NCBI RefSeq assembly: GCF_014269205.2
Contig: NZ_JABWRY020000001.1
Coordinates: 1,054,001 to 1,118,000, forward strand
Direction of reading: 5' to 3'
Source: Pseudomonas kermanshahensis
Lineage (GTDB): Bacteria > Pseudomonadota > Gammaproteobacteria > Pseudomonadales > Pseudomonadaceae
DNA: 64,000 nt
Positions 45,251-53,498 of this stretch are shown here, one piece after another. The position numbers were made by a program, and so were the translations under genes. The notes beneath the pieces are model-generated. The model was not told the origin of the DNA and ran no database searches. It saw only the letters and a list, made by a program, of their open reading frames with translations. How positions within the stretch are numbered: the stretch's first letter is position 1; each line of letters starts with the position of its first letter.

Positions 45251-46306
45251 TTAAAGCAGGGTGAGTAAGTGTTCACATTTTTCTAGGAGCAATGGCAAGG
45301 TTCCTAAGGTGCGGTGTTCACAGATGTTTTCAGGGCGCAGCGTGTGATACAGAGCTGTCAACAGGAACACGTAGCGCAAATTACGAAGGGCCTCTTCGTG
45401 TGAGTACTGGGTTGGCAGACCAGCGAGGTACCCCTCTATGAATTGAGCCTCTGCCGAGAGGAATACCGCTAGGTCTTTCCTCCTGAACAGGCTGCCCAGG
45501 TACGCCCCACCATCAAAACCTATGCGTCCAACCTTAACCTCGCTCCAATCGATCAGGTGCAAGTGGCCTCGGTTTACGAACAGGTTCTTACGTAGGTAAT
45601 CCATATGACTAATGCACCGCTGGCTGCTTCGTGCTTGCTTAGCTAAGCGTTTGGTCAGGGGTACGAAAGCTTTGAGCCTATCAGCGATTCCTAAGAACAT
45701 CCGGTCTTCATGTGCCAGTCTCGCGAAACTGTCTAAATAGCGAGCGAAGTTAAAGCGCGGGCGCAGCAAAAACCAAGGCTGAAAGAAGTCCATGCTCCAA
45801 AGCAAGGGCTTTTCCCGCCCTGGCCGGGAGCGTAGATATTGATGGCTGAGGTGCTCCTGCTCTGCAATGCAATGGCCCAAATATCTGGCGATCGCCTGCA
45901 TTCGCGGGGGTTTGCCGCGCACATACGTCGTGAAAATAATGCTTTCCCAAGGCGTTTCTATTACGCCAAGGCAGGGCGGGTGACGGAAGCGCTTCGATTC
46001 AGAAAGCATACCCTGTGCCCGGTAAAAACGCGCCTCTTGGCTACTTAAGAATCCAATTTTGCGAATCGATTTCTCGACGAGATCTACCTGCTGGCCAGTC
46101 GTTGGGTCAATTAAGCGGTGGTGTCGGACATAGTTGACGAAGGAGGCATTGAAAGCCAGTTCGCGGCTCCGGATGATCAGGGGTTGATCACGCCACCCGG
46201 GGGTCAAGGCACGTAAGTGGTCCTCGAGCGCGGCGCGCCGCCAGCGAAATAAGATTTTTTGCTCTGCGGTGGAAGTCATAACATTTTGGTAGGCAGCGCC
46301 TTGCAT
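45251..46306 (-). CDS. Protein kinase-like / APH-fold phosphotransferase
   Basis: Up to 351 residues (ATG 46306 or ATG 46279, neither with a good ribosome site). The catalytic loop reads ISHMDYLRKNLFV (the HxDxxxxN pattern) and is followed by LHLIDWSEVKVGRIGFDGG, where Asp of DW would bind metal, as in choline/aminoglycoside kinases and LPS sugar kinases. Around residue 60-100 a VEKSIRKIGFLSSQEARFYR stretch could hold the ATP lysine and a helix-C-like glutamate. Position suggests phosphorylation of a lipid, Kdo or sugar in capsule building. Substrate unknown. Confidence 0.65.
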   Translation of the reverse strand: MQGAAYQNVMTSTAEQKILFRWRRAALEDHLRALTPGWRDQPLIIRSRELAFNASFVNYVRHHRLIDPTTGQQVDLVEKSIRKIGFLSSQEARFYRAQGMLSESKRFRHPPCLGVIETPWESIIFTTYVRGKPPRMQAIARYLGHCIAEQEHLSHQYLRSRPGREKPLLWSMDFFQPWFLLRPRFNFARYLDSFARLAHEDRMFLGIADRLKAFVPLTKRLAKQARSSQRCISHMDYLRKNLFVNRGHLHLIDWSEVKVGRIGFDGGAYLGSLFRRKDLAVFLSAEAQFIEGYLAGLPTQYSHEEALRNLRYVFLLTALYHTLRPENICEHRTLGTLPLLLEKCEHLLTLL

Positions 46307-47764
46307 TCATTCGGGTAGCTATTTGGGGGGCGTAATGCTGCGCCATCCCCGAAGGTCCTACAACCAAAAATTTTGATCACAGCGCTATTGGGGCGGAAGA
46401 GGCTGCGCGCCTGCGTCTCTCGCTTTTGGATTCAAACAGGTAAATGGCGAGTATCCACACGGTTTAGCAGGACTGCCTGGGTGACAGGATGGATAAGCCC
46501 CCATTCCCTAGCGTTCAAAGGCTACTCCTATAATGAAACGAAAATCCCGGAGCATGCATTGGGCGCACCAGGATAGCTATCACTCTCATGCGCAAGGCAG
46601 TGTGTAGGAGGGGCGACAGGCGGTCAGCACGGTGTCTCATTGCTGTAACGATCTCGGTGGATAGTCGGACCTATCTGTTCAGGGAGATGCACGTATGTGG
46701 ATTCAAATGGCAGTTTTGATTTCCGGCCTATCAATTTCTTTAGCCGTTTTAGTGGTCACACTCGCCACTGCGAAGAGAATTCACCAGTGCGAGGATTATC
46801 ATTCCTAAGCTAGAGTGGCTGGCAAGCGTAGTGCCTTTGGATCTAGGTGGTCGCGTAGGCCTTCGGCGTATGAGCAGTCAACCTGACTGATCTGTCGGGA
46901 ATCGTGACCTCCCTGTCTTTGTAGGCGGGCGATTACAGCACTCGTAGTCATCTTCGTATTCACCTTCATGGTCTGTGGCTCAGCCCCAGAATTGCACCCT
47001 GAGCTCAACGCAAAGGTAAATGCCCTGACGGTGCCATGATGTCATTGTGGTATCACTATTCAATAATCTGCTGCGGGGCTACCCATCTCTTAATTCGATC
47101 TGAGATTGGATGATGCTTGGCGTCTGAAGCCTCACACCATGCACCATGGCGGGGGGCGTCTGTCTGCGTGCGTACATGACTGCCTTGACTGAGCTAGTCT
47201 GGTCAGATTAACCTTAGCGGATATGAAGAATGGAAGCAGCGTGCATGCCTTTTCCCCGCGAAAGGTAGGGCATTTCATTGAAATTGATTTCGCTGCCCCG
47301 GTTGATCCGCTGGGCGCCCAATGCAGTGCATCATCTTGAATCTCACCTCATCCCCACATTCCCTGCTTACGGTGCTACTTCCGATAGCACGCTGTGCAGC
47401 TCCGTTTTACGTCGATAGTCCGTGGAGGCTGACTGATACTGCCCGTTATAGTCTGCGTTCTCTCCAGCGGCCCCCTCAGACGTTCGAGGATGTGTCTTGT
47501 GACGTCCAATTATCGTGGTGCGCGTGTCCTTTTGCTGAATTCGACATTTTGACGGAACCCAGAGATTGGACGCGGAGTCCTAATCGGCCTTCAAGATGTT
47601 CGTCGGGCGTGGACATGGATGATGAAGAGTTTTTTTTATTCCATGACGTGCCAAAGTTTCGTTATTTCAAAGCGTACAGGTCTTCGGTAGGAATATTTAA
47701 TGCTGAGGACAATAAGCTGTCCGACCAGCTGCCTGGCCACTAAAAATAGAATTAGGAAACTAAA
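46307..47764. other. Gene-poor 1.46-kb gap at the left edge of the AT-rich cassette
   Basis: Between the divergent kinase and the first DUF6270-like gene no long convincing gene is seen. Open frames of 67-140 codons exist, but they lack ribosome sites, motifs or sensible composition. One small membrane-protein gene (46695-46808) is plausible. A 38-codon frame at 47223-47339 and a 43-codon tail ending 47743 are weaker. No JUMPstart/ops element was found. The stretch may contain decayed sequence and the promoters of both flanking transcripts. Confidence 0.6.
46695..46808 (+). CDS. Possible 37-residue single-span membrane protein
   Basis: Reads MWIQMAVLISGLSISLAVLVV followed by TLATAKRIHQCEDYHS and a TAA stop. 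GGGAG at 46682-46686 lies about 8 bp before ATG. Residues about 3-24 form a clean hydrophobic helix followed by a basic then polar tail, as in small inner-membrane proteins. There is no homolog I recognise. It stands alone on the plus strand in the gap between the kinase and the capsule cassette. Confidence 0.4.
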   Translation: MWIQMAVLISGLSISLAVLVVTLATAKRIHQCEDYHS

Positions 47765-48508
47765 ATGAAAGTAGGAATAATTGGGTCGGAAGCAACGCGT
47801 GGAATATTTATTTTTAATGCGTACGATGTTTCTTTTTATAAGACGGAAATTATTAGTTATCAAACCACTACTGTGAGTAATGTTGCGGGGCCAGTCAAGA
47901 ATGCTGTTGATTTCAGTGCCTATTCTACCTGGGACAGAATGATTGTTGAGAATAACCTCAATAAGGTCTGGCCGCAGAGGCTGCAAGCTTTCGCTCCGGA
48001 AGTAGTGGTTGTAGATTTTGTTTCTGATGTTATGTATACCAGCGTGCAGCACGATGGAAGTATCGTTACTAGAAATCCGATAATGCTCAAGCATTTAAAA
48101 GATGATCTTGTGGATCGGACACGGATATTTTCCGACGAAGACGACTTTGTGAGTGGCTGGTCGGTTGCATGTAAACGTCTGGTTGATACTGTTAGAGAAA
48201 TATGTCCCAAAGCTTTGGTTGTTCTGCATAGTGCGCCATTGATGAATTCCTATATAGATAAAGAAGGTATTCCTAGGAAGGTTCGGCGGGATGACTATGA
48301 TGCAAAAAGCACTCTCTTAAAGCGGATTAATTCCGAAGGTGAGTGTATGTTTGATGCTGTAATTAAAAGTGATCCGTTCAAGTTTCATGGTCATGAGCTT
48401 CATCCTTGGGGGGTGGGTCTTGCAAAATATGAAAATAAATACAATACACACATGCTAGGATTGTTTGCTAACAAGGTCTTGGAAGCGAAGTTCGAGAGGA
48501 GTGAATGA
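47765..48508 (+). CDS. DUF6270-like capsule-locus protein (first copy)
   Basis: 247 residues, beginning KVGIIGSEATRGIFIFNAYD. This corresponds to the GSCVTRD-type N-terminal motif of DUF6270/SGNH-like proteins found in capsule loci, but here Cys and Asp are replaced (GSEATRG). Later EVVVVDFVSDVMY, a CPKALVVLHSAPLMNSYI segment and HELHPWGVGLAKYENKY (a possible catalytic His) follow. It may act on the polymer as an acyl-esterase or transferase; function unknown. It pairs with the next gene and opens the AT-rich cassette. Confidence 0.6.
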   Translation: MKVGIIGSEATRGIFIFNAYDVSFYKTEIISYQTTTVSNVAGPVKNAVDFSAYSTWDRMIVENNLNKVWPQRLQAFAPEVVVVDFVSDVMYTSVQHDGSIVTRNPIMLKHLKDDLVDRTRIFSDEDDFVSGWSVACKRLVDTVREICPKALVVLHSAPLMNSYIDKEGIPRKVRRDDYDAKSTLLKRINSEGECMFDAVIKSDPFKFHGHELHPWGVGLAKYENKYNTHMLGLFANKVLEAKFERSE

Positions 48509-48509
48509 C

Positions 48510-49292
48510 ATGGAAAAGACAAAAGTAGCAGTCGTTGGCGCGTGTGTGACGCGGGATTGTTTCAATCGGAGTTTTGTGCCTTTTTATCGGGAAAACTTCG
48601 AGTGTGTTGCAACTGTTTGGCAGTCTTCATTTATTTCGCTTGTCGCGCCCCCCACGAAAGTAGCGGATGATGAGTTGGTCGGTCGTCTCAATGAGAAGCA
48701 ACTGGCATATTTGAAAGAGGACATTGAAAAGGCGCATATCAGGAAGCTGGTATCACTAAAGCCAGATTACATTATTCTCGATCTTTATGCGGATACGCAC
48801 TATGGTGTTTGTAATGTCAATGAGTCTATTGTCACTTGCAATCCTAACAGTCTAATGAAAACTGAGTTCTACAAAAAGAACAAAGAGCGACTTGCCGCCG
48901 TCAGTTTGCTGAATTCGCCTGAGCAGTTGCCCCAAGTCCTCCAAGCTTTCTTTGATTTTATTGATTTGATGAAACGACTGCTGCCAGATTCGCGGGTTGT
49001 TTTACACCTCTTCGAGTTTACAGATGCATTTATCAATAAAAAAGGAGAGCATGTAAAGTTTGAGGGCCCCAAATACAGTTATATTGAAAAAGCAAATAGT
49101 TTGCTAAATAAATTCTATGAGCAGATTTTGAGTGAAAGGGATGTCACGACCGTGGATATGCGCAACCGGTATTATCTAGGTGACGAAAGCTACCCGTTCG
49201 GCCTTGAGCCCTATCATTTCGAAAGGCAGTACCAGTTAGATTTTATCAGTAAGTTTTCGCTCCTGTGTCACAGGGATCAGCTCAGCAGTTGA
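48510..49292 (+). CDS. DUF6270-like capsule-locus protein (second copy)
   Basis: 260 residues from ATG 48510 with GGAG upstream; it starts one base after the stop of the first copy. N terminus VAVVGACVTRDCFNRSF keeps the CVTRD motif that the first copy has lost. YIILDLYADTHYGV, SRVVLHLFEFTDAFINKKG and PFGLEPYHFERQYQLDF align with equivalent parts of the neighbour. The fold is probably Rossmann/SGNH-like, and the conserved Cys could be functional. Exact chemistry unknown; context is capsule polymer synthesis or decoration. Confidence 0.62.
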   Translation: MEKTKVAVVGACVTRDCFNRSFVPFYRENFECVATVWQSSFISLVAPPTKVADDELVGRLNEKQLAYLKEDIEKAHIRKLVSLKPDYIILDLYADTHYGVCNVNESIVTCNPNSLMKTEFYKKNKERLAAVSLLNSPEQLPQVLQAFFDFIDLMKRLLPDSRVVLHLFEFTDAFINKKGEHVKFEGPKYSYIEKANSLLNKFYEQILSERDVTTVDMRNRYYLGDESYPFGLEPYHFERQYQLDFISKFSLLCHRDQLSS

Positions 49293-49364
49293 AAGCTGTC
49301 AATGGTTTGACGCATTCAGGTTCGCGCCCCTTAACCGCTCTGTTTGAAAAATGATGGATTAAGC

Positions 49365-50267
49365 ATGACTAGTGAAAGTGATTTTTTTGGTGAGTTTACG
49401 GCCGTAGGTAATAGGTTTGATGGCGCAACGCCTATTTTCCACGGTAAGAATTCTCTTAATTTTAAGGGTGTAGACTGCGTCATTAAAATTGGTGCAAATG
49501 TAACGTTTGAGAACGTACGCATCGAAATGCTGGGCGGTAGCGGCACACTCATCGTTGGTGATAACGTAAAACTAAACGGGTTGCTGCAGATTGCCCCACT
49601 CAGCAAAATTGAAATTGGTGAAAATACCATCTTTAATCGGCATTCTCACTTGAGTGCATGGGAAGGTGCTTCTATCCGTATTGGCCGTGGCTGCTTGATG
49701 TCCAATGTCGAAATTAGAACCTCGGACATGCACTCTATTGTAGACCTCATTAGTGGCGACCGTATCAATCCAGCTAAGAATACCGTGATTGAAGACCATG
49801 TCTGGCTTGGTGAAGGCGTTACGATTTATAAAGGTGTGACAATTGGTAGTGGCTCCGTTGTGGGTGGTCACTCGGTTGTATCTGGTCCAGTACCTAGCTA
49901 TACATTAGTTTCTGGTGTGCCGGCCAAAGTTATTAAGAGCCGAATCAGTTGGCAGCGCGAACTGATGCCAGTTGCTACGCTTGGCGCAGTACAAGTTCCA
50001 ACCACCCTGCCCACCAAAGAAGAAATGGCTCAAGCTATCAAGGCGGGTGAAACTAAAGAGCTCATTTTCGATATCGACATGTATATGAAGAATACGGGCA
50101 CTAACTTTGAAGATCTCGAAGGATATGCTCAGTTCTACTACGCTCGGTCGCAATACCTGTCGGGAAGCTTTAAGGCAGCTCGACAGTGCCTGCAAGTTGT
50201 GATTTACAAGAATCCTCAGCATAAAGTCGCTATTCAGCTACTTGAGAAGATTCCTGTAGAGGCCTGA
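49365..50267 (+). CDS. Hexapeptide-repeat acyltransferase with C-terminal helical extension
   Basis: 300 residues from ATG 49365 (GATGGA 6 bp before). Residues about 30-190 are left-handed beta-helix hexapeptide repeats (IGANVTFENVRIEMLG, VIEDHVWLGEGVTIYKGVTIGSGSVVGGHSVV, SGVPAKVIKSRI), as in sugar O-acetyltransferases; the histidine of TSDMHSI is a candidate base. The last 90 residues resemble a tetratricopeptide-like helical pair (YAQFYYARSQYLSGSFKAARQ). Probably O-acetylates the capsule. It shares its core layout with the gene at 56247. Confidence 0.82.
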   Translation: MTSESDFFGEFTAVGNRFDGATPIFHGKNSLNFKGVDCVIKIGANVTFENVRIEMLGGSGTLIVGDNVKLNGLLQIAPLSKIEIGENTIFNRHSHLSAWEGASIRIGRGCLMSNVEIRTSDMHSIVDLISGDRINPAKNTVIEDHVWLGEGVTIYKGVTIGSGSVVGGHSVVSGPVPSYTLVSGVPAKVIKSRISWQRELMPVATLGAVQVPTTLPTKEEMAQAIKAGETKELIFDIDMYMKNTGTNFEDLEGYAQFYYARSQYLSGSFKAARQCLQVVIYKNPQHKVAIQLLEKIPVEA

Positions 50268-50276
50268 ATCGCCTAG

Positions 50277-50303
50277 ATGCTTGGCGGTAAGACCGCCAAG
50301 CAT
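50277..50303 (+). terminator. Terminator-like hairpin after the acyltransferase
   Basis: A perfect 12-bp stem, atgcttggcggt (50277-50288) and accgccaagcat (50292-50303), with loop aag, followed by ttcaaata. It would separate the DUF6270-like/acyltransferase transcript from the TagF-like gene, which has an 80-bp leader of its own. Confidence 0.75.
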
Positions 50304-50382
50304 TTCAAATAGTAAGGTCGATGTCGTCCGTAAAGTGGCGGCGTATCAGTAGATAATATTAAGCACTAACGGATCTTTGAAA

Positions 50383-52473
50383 ATGGGTGAAGCACTCGAA
50401 AAAGCGCCTCCTAGCACACTAGCCTATACAGCTTTCGCTTTTACCTCTACTGGAATCACAGTTACCATCCCGCTCGCTCAAAAGGTACCGAATTCTATAT
50501 TGATTCTCGAGCACACAAAATCGGGACAAACATGGGATTTTGAGAGATTTAGAGCGGATTCGGCTGGTGAGGTTTGGGTTGCGCCTTTCAAGGTGCTTGA
50601 GCTCAGCGGCTCATACCAGTTTCGATATGTCAGCAAGGCTAATGGTATTAGTCGCGTATTGGGTAAAGAAATTGCTGCGCAAGTGAGCTCAAACGATGAG
50701 CGCTTTATCGGGAGCACATTCTTTCAGAGGGCGGGTGAGCTTTTTGATGCCGAGCTTTATATTCCGTACACCAGAAAGAGTGCCCGCCTTCGTGTGAGGA
50801 AGGCGTTTGAGCATGCAGGTTCTGTAAAACGACTTGAACATTTACATGTGAAGTCGGTAAAGGTCAAAAAAGACGAGTTCATCATATTGGGCTCCGCCTT
50901 TGTACCTGGGATACCATCGCTTGATCTCGAGCCATTCCTGTTACTCAAAAATGAAGCTGGAGAGGAAGTACTGCGAGTTCCAGGTGAACGTAAGCGCAGT
51001 ATGGGTAATCAAAACAGATACGGATTTCCTGATTGTGATTACACCAATTCGGGCTTTCTATTCAATGTTTCAAAACACCTGTTTGATGGTGACGATCGGC
51101 TCAAAGCGCCAAGTCGTCTAAAGTTATCAGTTACCCTCGTAGGGGCTAATGGCGAATCTTACGAGCGGACTCCAAAGGCTACTCCGGCTTCTTTAGACTC
51201 GAAAGTGCGCACAATTGCGTCGCTCGGCACTATAGGGAGTCGTAATATCGTATCAGTCATCTCTGCAGTCAATAGCGATGAACTGTTCTTTACGCACCGG
51301 GTAGAGGAAGAGATTTTATCGAGTTTTAACAAGTTCAAACGCGCGCTCGTATACAAAGCTTTCAATTTCATGCGGCGGCCGCAGTCTAATACTTGGCTGC
51401 TCTACGAGTTTGAGGCTTCAGCCGCTCAAGATAACGGATTGGCATTGTTTGAGGAACTCAAGCGGAGCAGGGCAGATCTAGATGTTAAGTATATTATTGA
51501 TCGCAGAAGCCCAGATGCGATTAAGTTAAAGAAATATGGTAGGCATGTGATAGGGAAGTATACCTTACGGCATTACTGGTCGTTGCTTACCGCTCGTGTG
51601 TATGTGTCATCTCAGTCTCGTTATCACGGTTATCGTCTCGCGCCACCGAAGGCGGATCCAATTGGCCAAGTAATGGCTAAAAAGCCTTTTGTTTTTCTTC
51701 AGCATGGTGTTATTGCACTAAAGAAAATCTCATTTCACAGAAGTAATCCGCGTGTAGCATCTGATTTGTTTTTCTCGTCGACTACGTTAGAGCAGGACAT
51801 TATCTGCCGGGAATTCGGCTATCAACCACACGAGGTACCGGTTGTCGGTCTTCCTCGGTTTGACAGGTTGGTAGATATGTCGAATACTACAAATGAAATA
51901 CTTGTCATGCCTACTTGGCGGAAATGGCTACAACGATCAAATCAACACAGCTTTATGTCGAGCGACTTTTTCAGAAACTACATGACATTTTTGAAAAGCT
52001 CTGATTTATCAAGCTTGTGCGAAAGGCAGGGTCTGGTAATTAAGTTTTATCTACACCCGATGATTGCGAAGCATATTGGATGCTTCACGGATCTCCCGCC
52101 TCATGTTGAAATTGTCTACAACGGGCAAGAGCCAATCAATGAATTGATGATGAAAGCGAAGATGCTAGTCACCGACTATTCATCCGTTGCTTGGGATTTC
52201 ATGTACATGAAAAAGCCAGTCGCTTTCTTCCATTTTGACCTGCCAATGTATGATCAGGCTCATGGCTCCTATTTCGATTTGAAAGAGGGGCTTGGCCGTT
52301 CGTCTGTGAAAAATCCGGCAGAGTTAGTAGCCCTTATTCAAAGCTGGGCCGCTGGGGAGAAATGGCCTGAGCCAACAGTCAATAAGTTTCTTCATACAGA
52401 TCAAAATAATTGTAATCGAGCCATAGCTGCCATTGAGGAGCTTTTGAATAAGAGCGATATCACATCACCTTAG
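50383..52473 (+). CDS. CDP-glycerol glycerophosphotransferase-like (TagF family) capsule transferase
   Basis: About 696 residues. The C-terminal 380 form the Glyphos_transf domain: FLQHGVIALKKISFHR (catalytic-type His), VVGLPRFDRL, PTWRKWL, KFYLHPM and VTDYSSVAWDFMYMKKPVAFF, all TagF/TarF hallmarks. It would transfer glycerol-phosphate (or ribitol-phosphate) onto a sugar or growing chain. The first 300 residues are an uncharacterised beta-rich domain common in capsule versions. No CDP-glycerol synthetase (tagD) is visible, so the donor must come from elsewhere. ATG 50383 chosen over TTG 50377. Confidence 0.88.
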   Translation: MGEALEKAPPSTLAYTAFAFTSTGITVTIPLAQKVPNSILILEHTKSGQTWDFERFRADSAGEVWVAPFKVLELSGSYQFRYVSKANGISRVLGKEIAAQVSSNDERFIGSTFFQRAGELFDAELYIPYTRKSARLRVRKAFEHAGSVKRLEHLHVKSVKVKKDEFIILGSAFVPGIPSLDLEPFLLLKNEAGEEVLRVPGERKRSMGNQNRYGFPDCDYTNSGFLFNVSKHLFDGDDRLKAPSRLKLSVTLVGANGESYERTPKATPASLDSKVRTIASLGTIGSRNIVSVISAVNSDELFFTHRVEEEILSSFNKFKRALVYKAFNFMRRPQSNTWLLYEFEASAAQDNGLALFEELKRSRADLDVKYIIDRRSPDAIKLKKYGRHVIGKYTLRHYWSLLTARVYVSSQSRYHGYRLAPPKADPIGQVMAKKPFVFLQHGVIALKKISFHRSNPRVASDLFFSSTTLEQDIICREFGYQPHEVPVVGLPRFDRLVDMSNTTNEILVMPTWRKWLQRSNQHSFMSSDFFRNYMTFLKSSDLSSLCERQGLVIKFYLHPMIAKHIGCFTDLPPHVEIVYNGQEPINELMMKAKMLVTDYSSVAWDFMYMKKPVAFFHFDLPMYDQAHGSYFDLKEGLGRSSVKNPAELVALIQSWAAGEKWPEPTVNKFLHTDQNNCNRAIAAIEELLNKSDITSP

Positions 52474-52518
52474 TCTGCGCTTATGATTGATTACTCACCT
52501 CAAAGAAATATTCATAAT

Positions 52519-52542
52519 GCGCCCACAGAGCTGGGCGCTTTC
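52519..52542 (+). terminator. Hairpin terminator between convergent genes
   Basis: Stem gcgccca (52519-52525) with tgggcgc (52532-52538), then TTTC. It lies between the TagF-like gene (+) and the Tat-signal gene (-), which ends only 17 bp further on. Confidence 0.65.
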
Positions 52543-52558
52543 GGATATTGCATGGGCT

Positions 52559-53494
52559 TTATTTAAGTTCATATATTGCACGTTGACGGCCTGTTTCTTT
52601 CCTTCCTGTGGTGACGCCTACAAACAATACTGGCGTCCCTTTTTCGCCAACGCGACTATAGCAAAGTCCTTCAGGTTCATATGATTGTCTAGGTAATAGG
52701 CTGTTCTTGCCTGGGTTAATGTCAGGAATCATTCCTTGCGCTGTGCCTTCAATAGTATAAACAAACACAGGTTTAGATTCGTTCGCCTTTGAAGTTCCAT
52801 ACGAGATGGCGACGATGTCTTGATTGGATGCAATACCCTGTACGGGGAATCGACGTCGGGTGGGTATTGACCACTCATATTCGAAAGAGTTCGAAAGATC
52901 TCTGCTATCGTTCCTCAGAACTTTCTGAAGCTCGAATATTCGTATGGTATTGGACCCACCATACTCTTTTGTTTTTCTACTGGTTGCGATAAGCCACTTC
53001 TGGTCATAGCTTATAGCGACGGTTATTGAAAACCGCATATAGGAATCGTCAAATAATTTGTAGCGTTGGATGTCTAAACGCCCATCGAGGCTATACTTAA
53101 ATCTTACGGCTTCCCAGCTTCTGCCAGGTGCTGCGGCCCAGAGGTGCGGCCCATCACTGACATTTTCCAAGCTAAGGCCCTGATGGCCTATTTCCCTAGT
53201 CGGTTGACGTATGGTTACGGGTAACCCCCTCCCGTTTGGGGTAAGGTCATATTCCATAATGGTCGTCTGAGCAGGTCTCTCATGGGTTACAAATTGTGCG
53301 TAAAGCCTACCTCCGTGATCGTCAATAGCAAATGATTGAAGCGCTAAATCCTGTGCATCATAGTCAGAAGGCAACAGCAATGTGAAATATGGCTGGTCAG
53401 CGCCTCGATTTTTAGCTCCAAGGGTTAAGGCATTGGCATAAGTGGCGATGAACGTCACAAGCAGCCCACCTGTAAAGGTGCGTCTCGTTACCAT
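52559..53494 (-). CDS. Tat-exported protein, probable beta-propeller
   Basis: 311 residues from the ATG near 53494, just 4 bp past the Stealth stop. The N terminus has a twin-arginine signal (VTRRTFTGGLLVTFIATYANA). The rest has repeating strand-like units (GGRLYAQFVTHER, GPHLWAAAPGRSWEAVRFKY, DQKWLIATSRK, NQDIVAISYGTSK, GTPVLFVGVTTGRKE), suggesting a periplasmic beta-propeller. No enzyme family recognised. Being last in the acyltransferase/GT/Stealth series, it probably acts on or binds the exported capsule; that is inference. A longer open frame to 53617 overlaps Stealth and is unlikely. Confidence 0.6.
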   Translation of the reverse strand: MVTRRTFTGGLLVTFIATYANALTLGAKNRGADQPYFTLLLPSDYDAQDLALQSFAIDDHGGRLYAQFVTHERPAQTTIMEYDLTPNGRGLPVTIRQPTREIGHQGLSLENVSDGPHLWAAAPGRSWEAVRFKYSLDGRLDIQRYKLFDDSYMRFSITVAISYDQKWLIATSRKTKEYGGSNTIRIFELQKVLRNDSRDLSNSFEYEWSIPTRRRFPVQGIASNQDIVAISYGTSKANESKPVFVYTIEGTAQGMIPDINPGKNSLLPRQSYEPEGLCYSRVGEKGTPVLFVGVTTGRKETGRQRAIYELK

Positions 53495-53498
53495 GGTT

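Noticed and set aside
47223..47339. 38-codon frame beginning MKNGSSVHAFSPRKVGHF
   Set aside because: Weak ribosome site and no hydrophobic or other feature; could be a relic of a lost gene but cannot be supported.
47321..47743. 140-codon plus-strand frame before the first DUF6270-like gene
   Set aside because: No ribosome site, Cys/Ser/Pro-rich implausible N-terminal half. The last 43 codons (from 47615) look more protein-like but lack a start signal and known motif.
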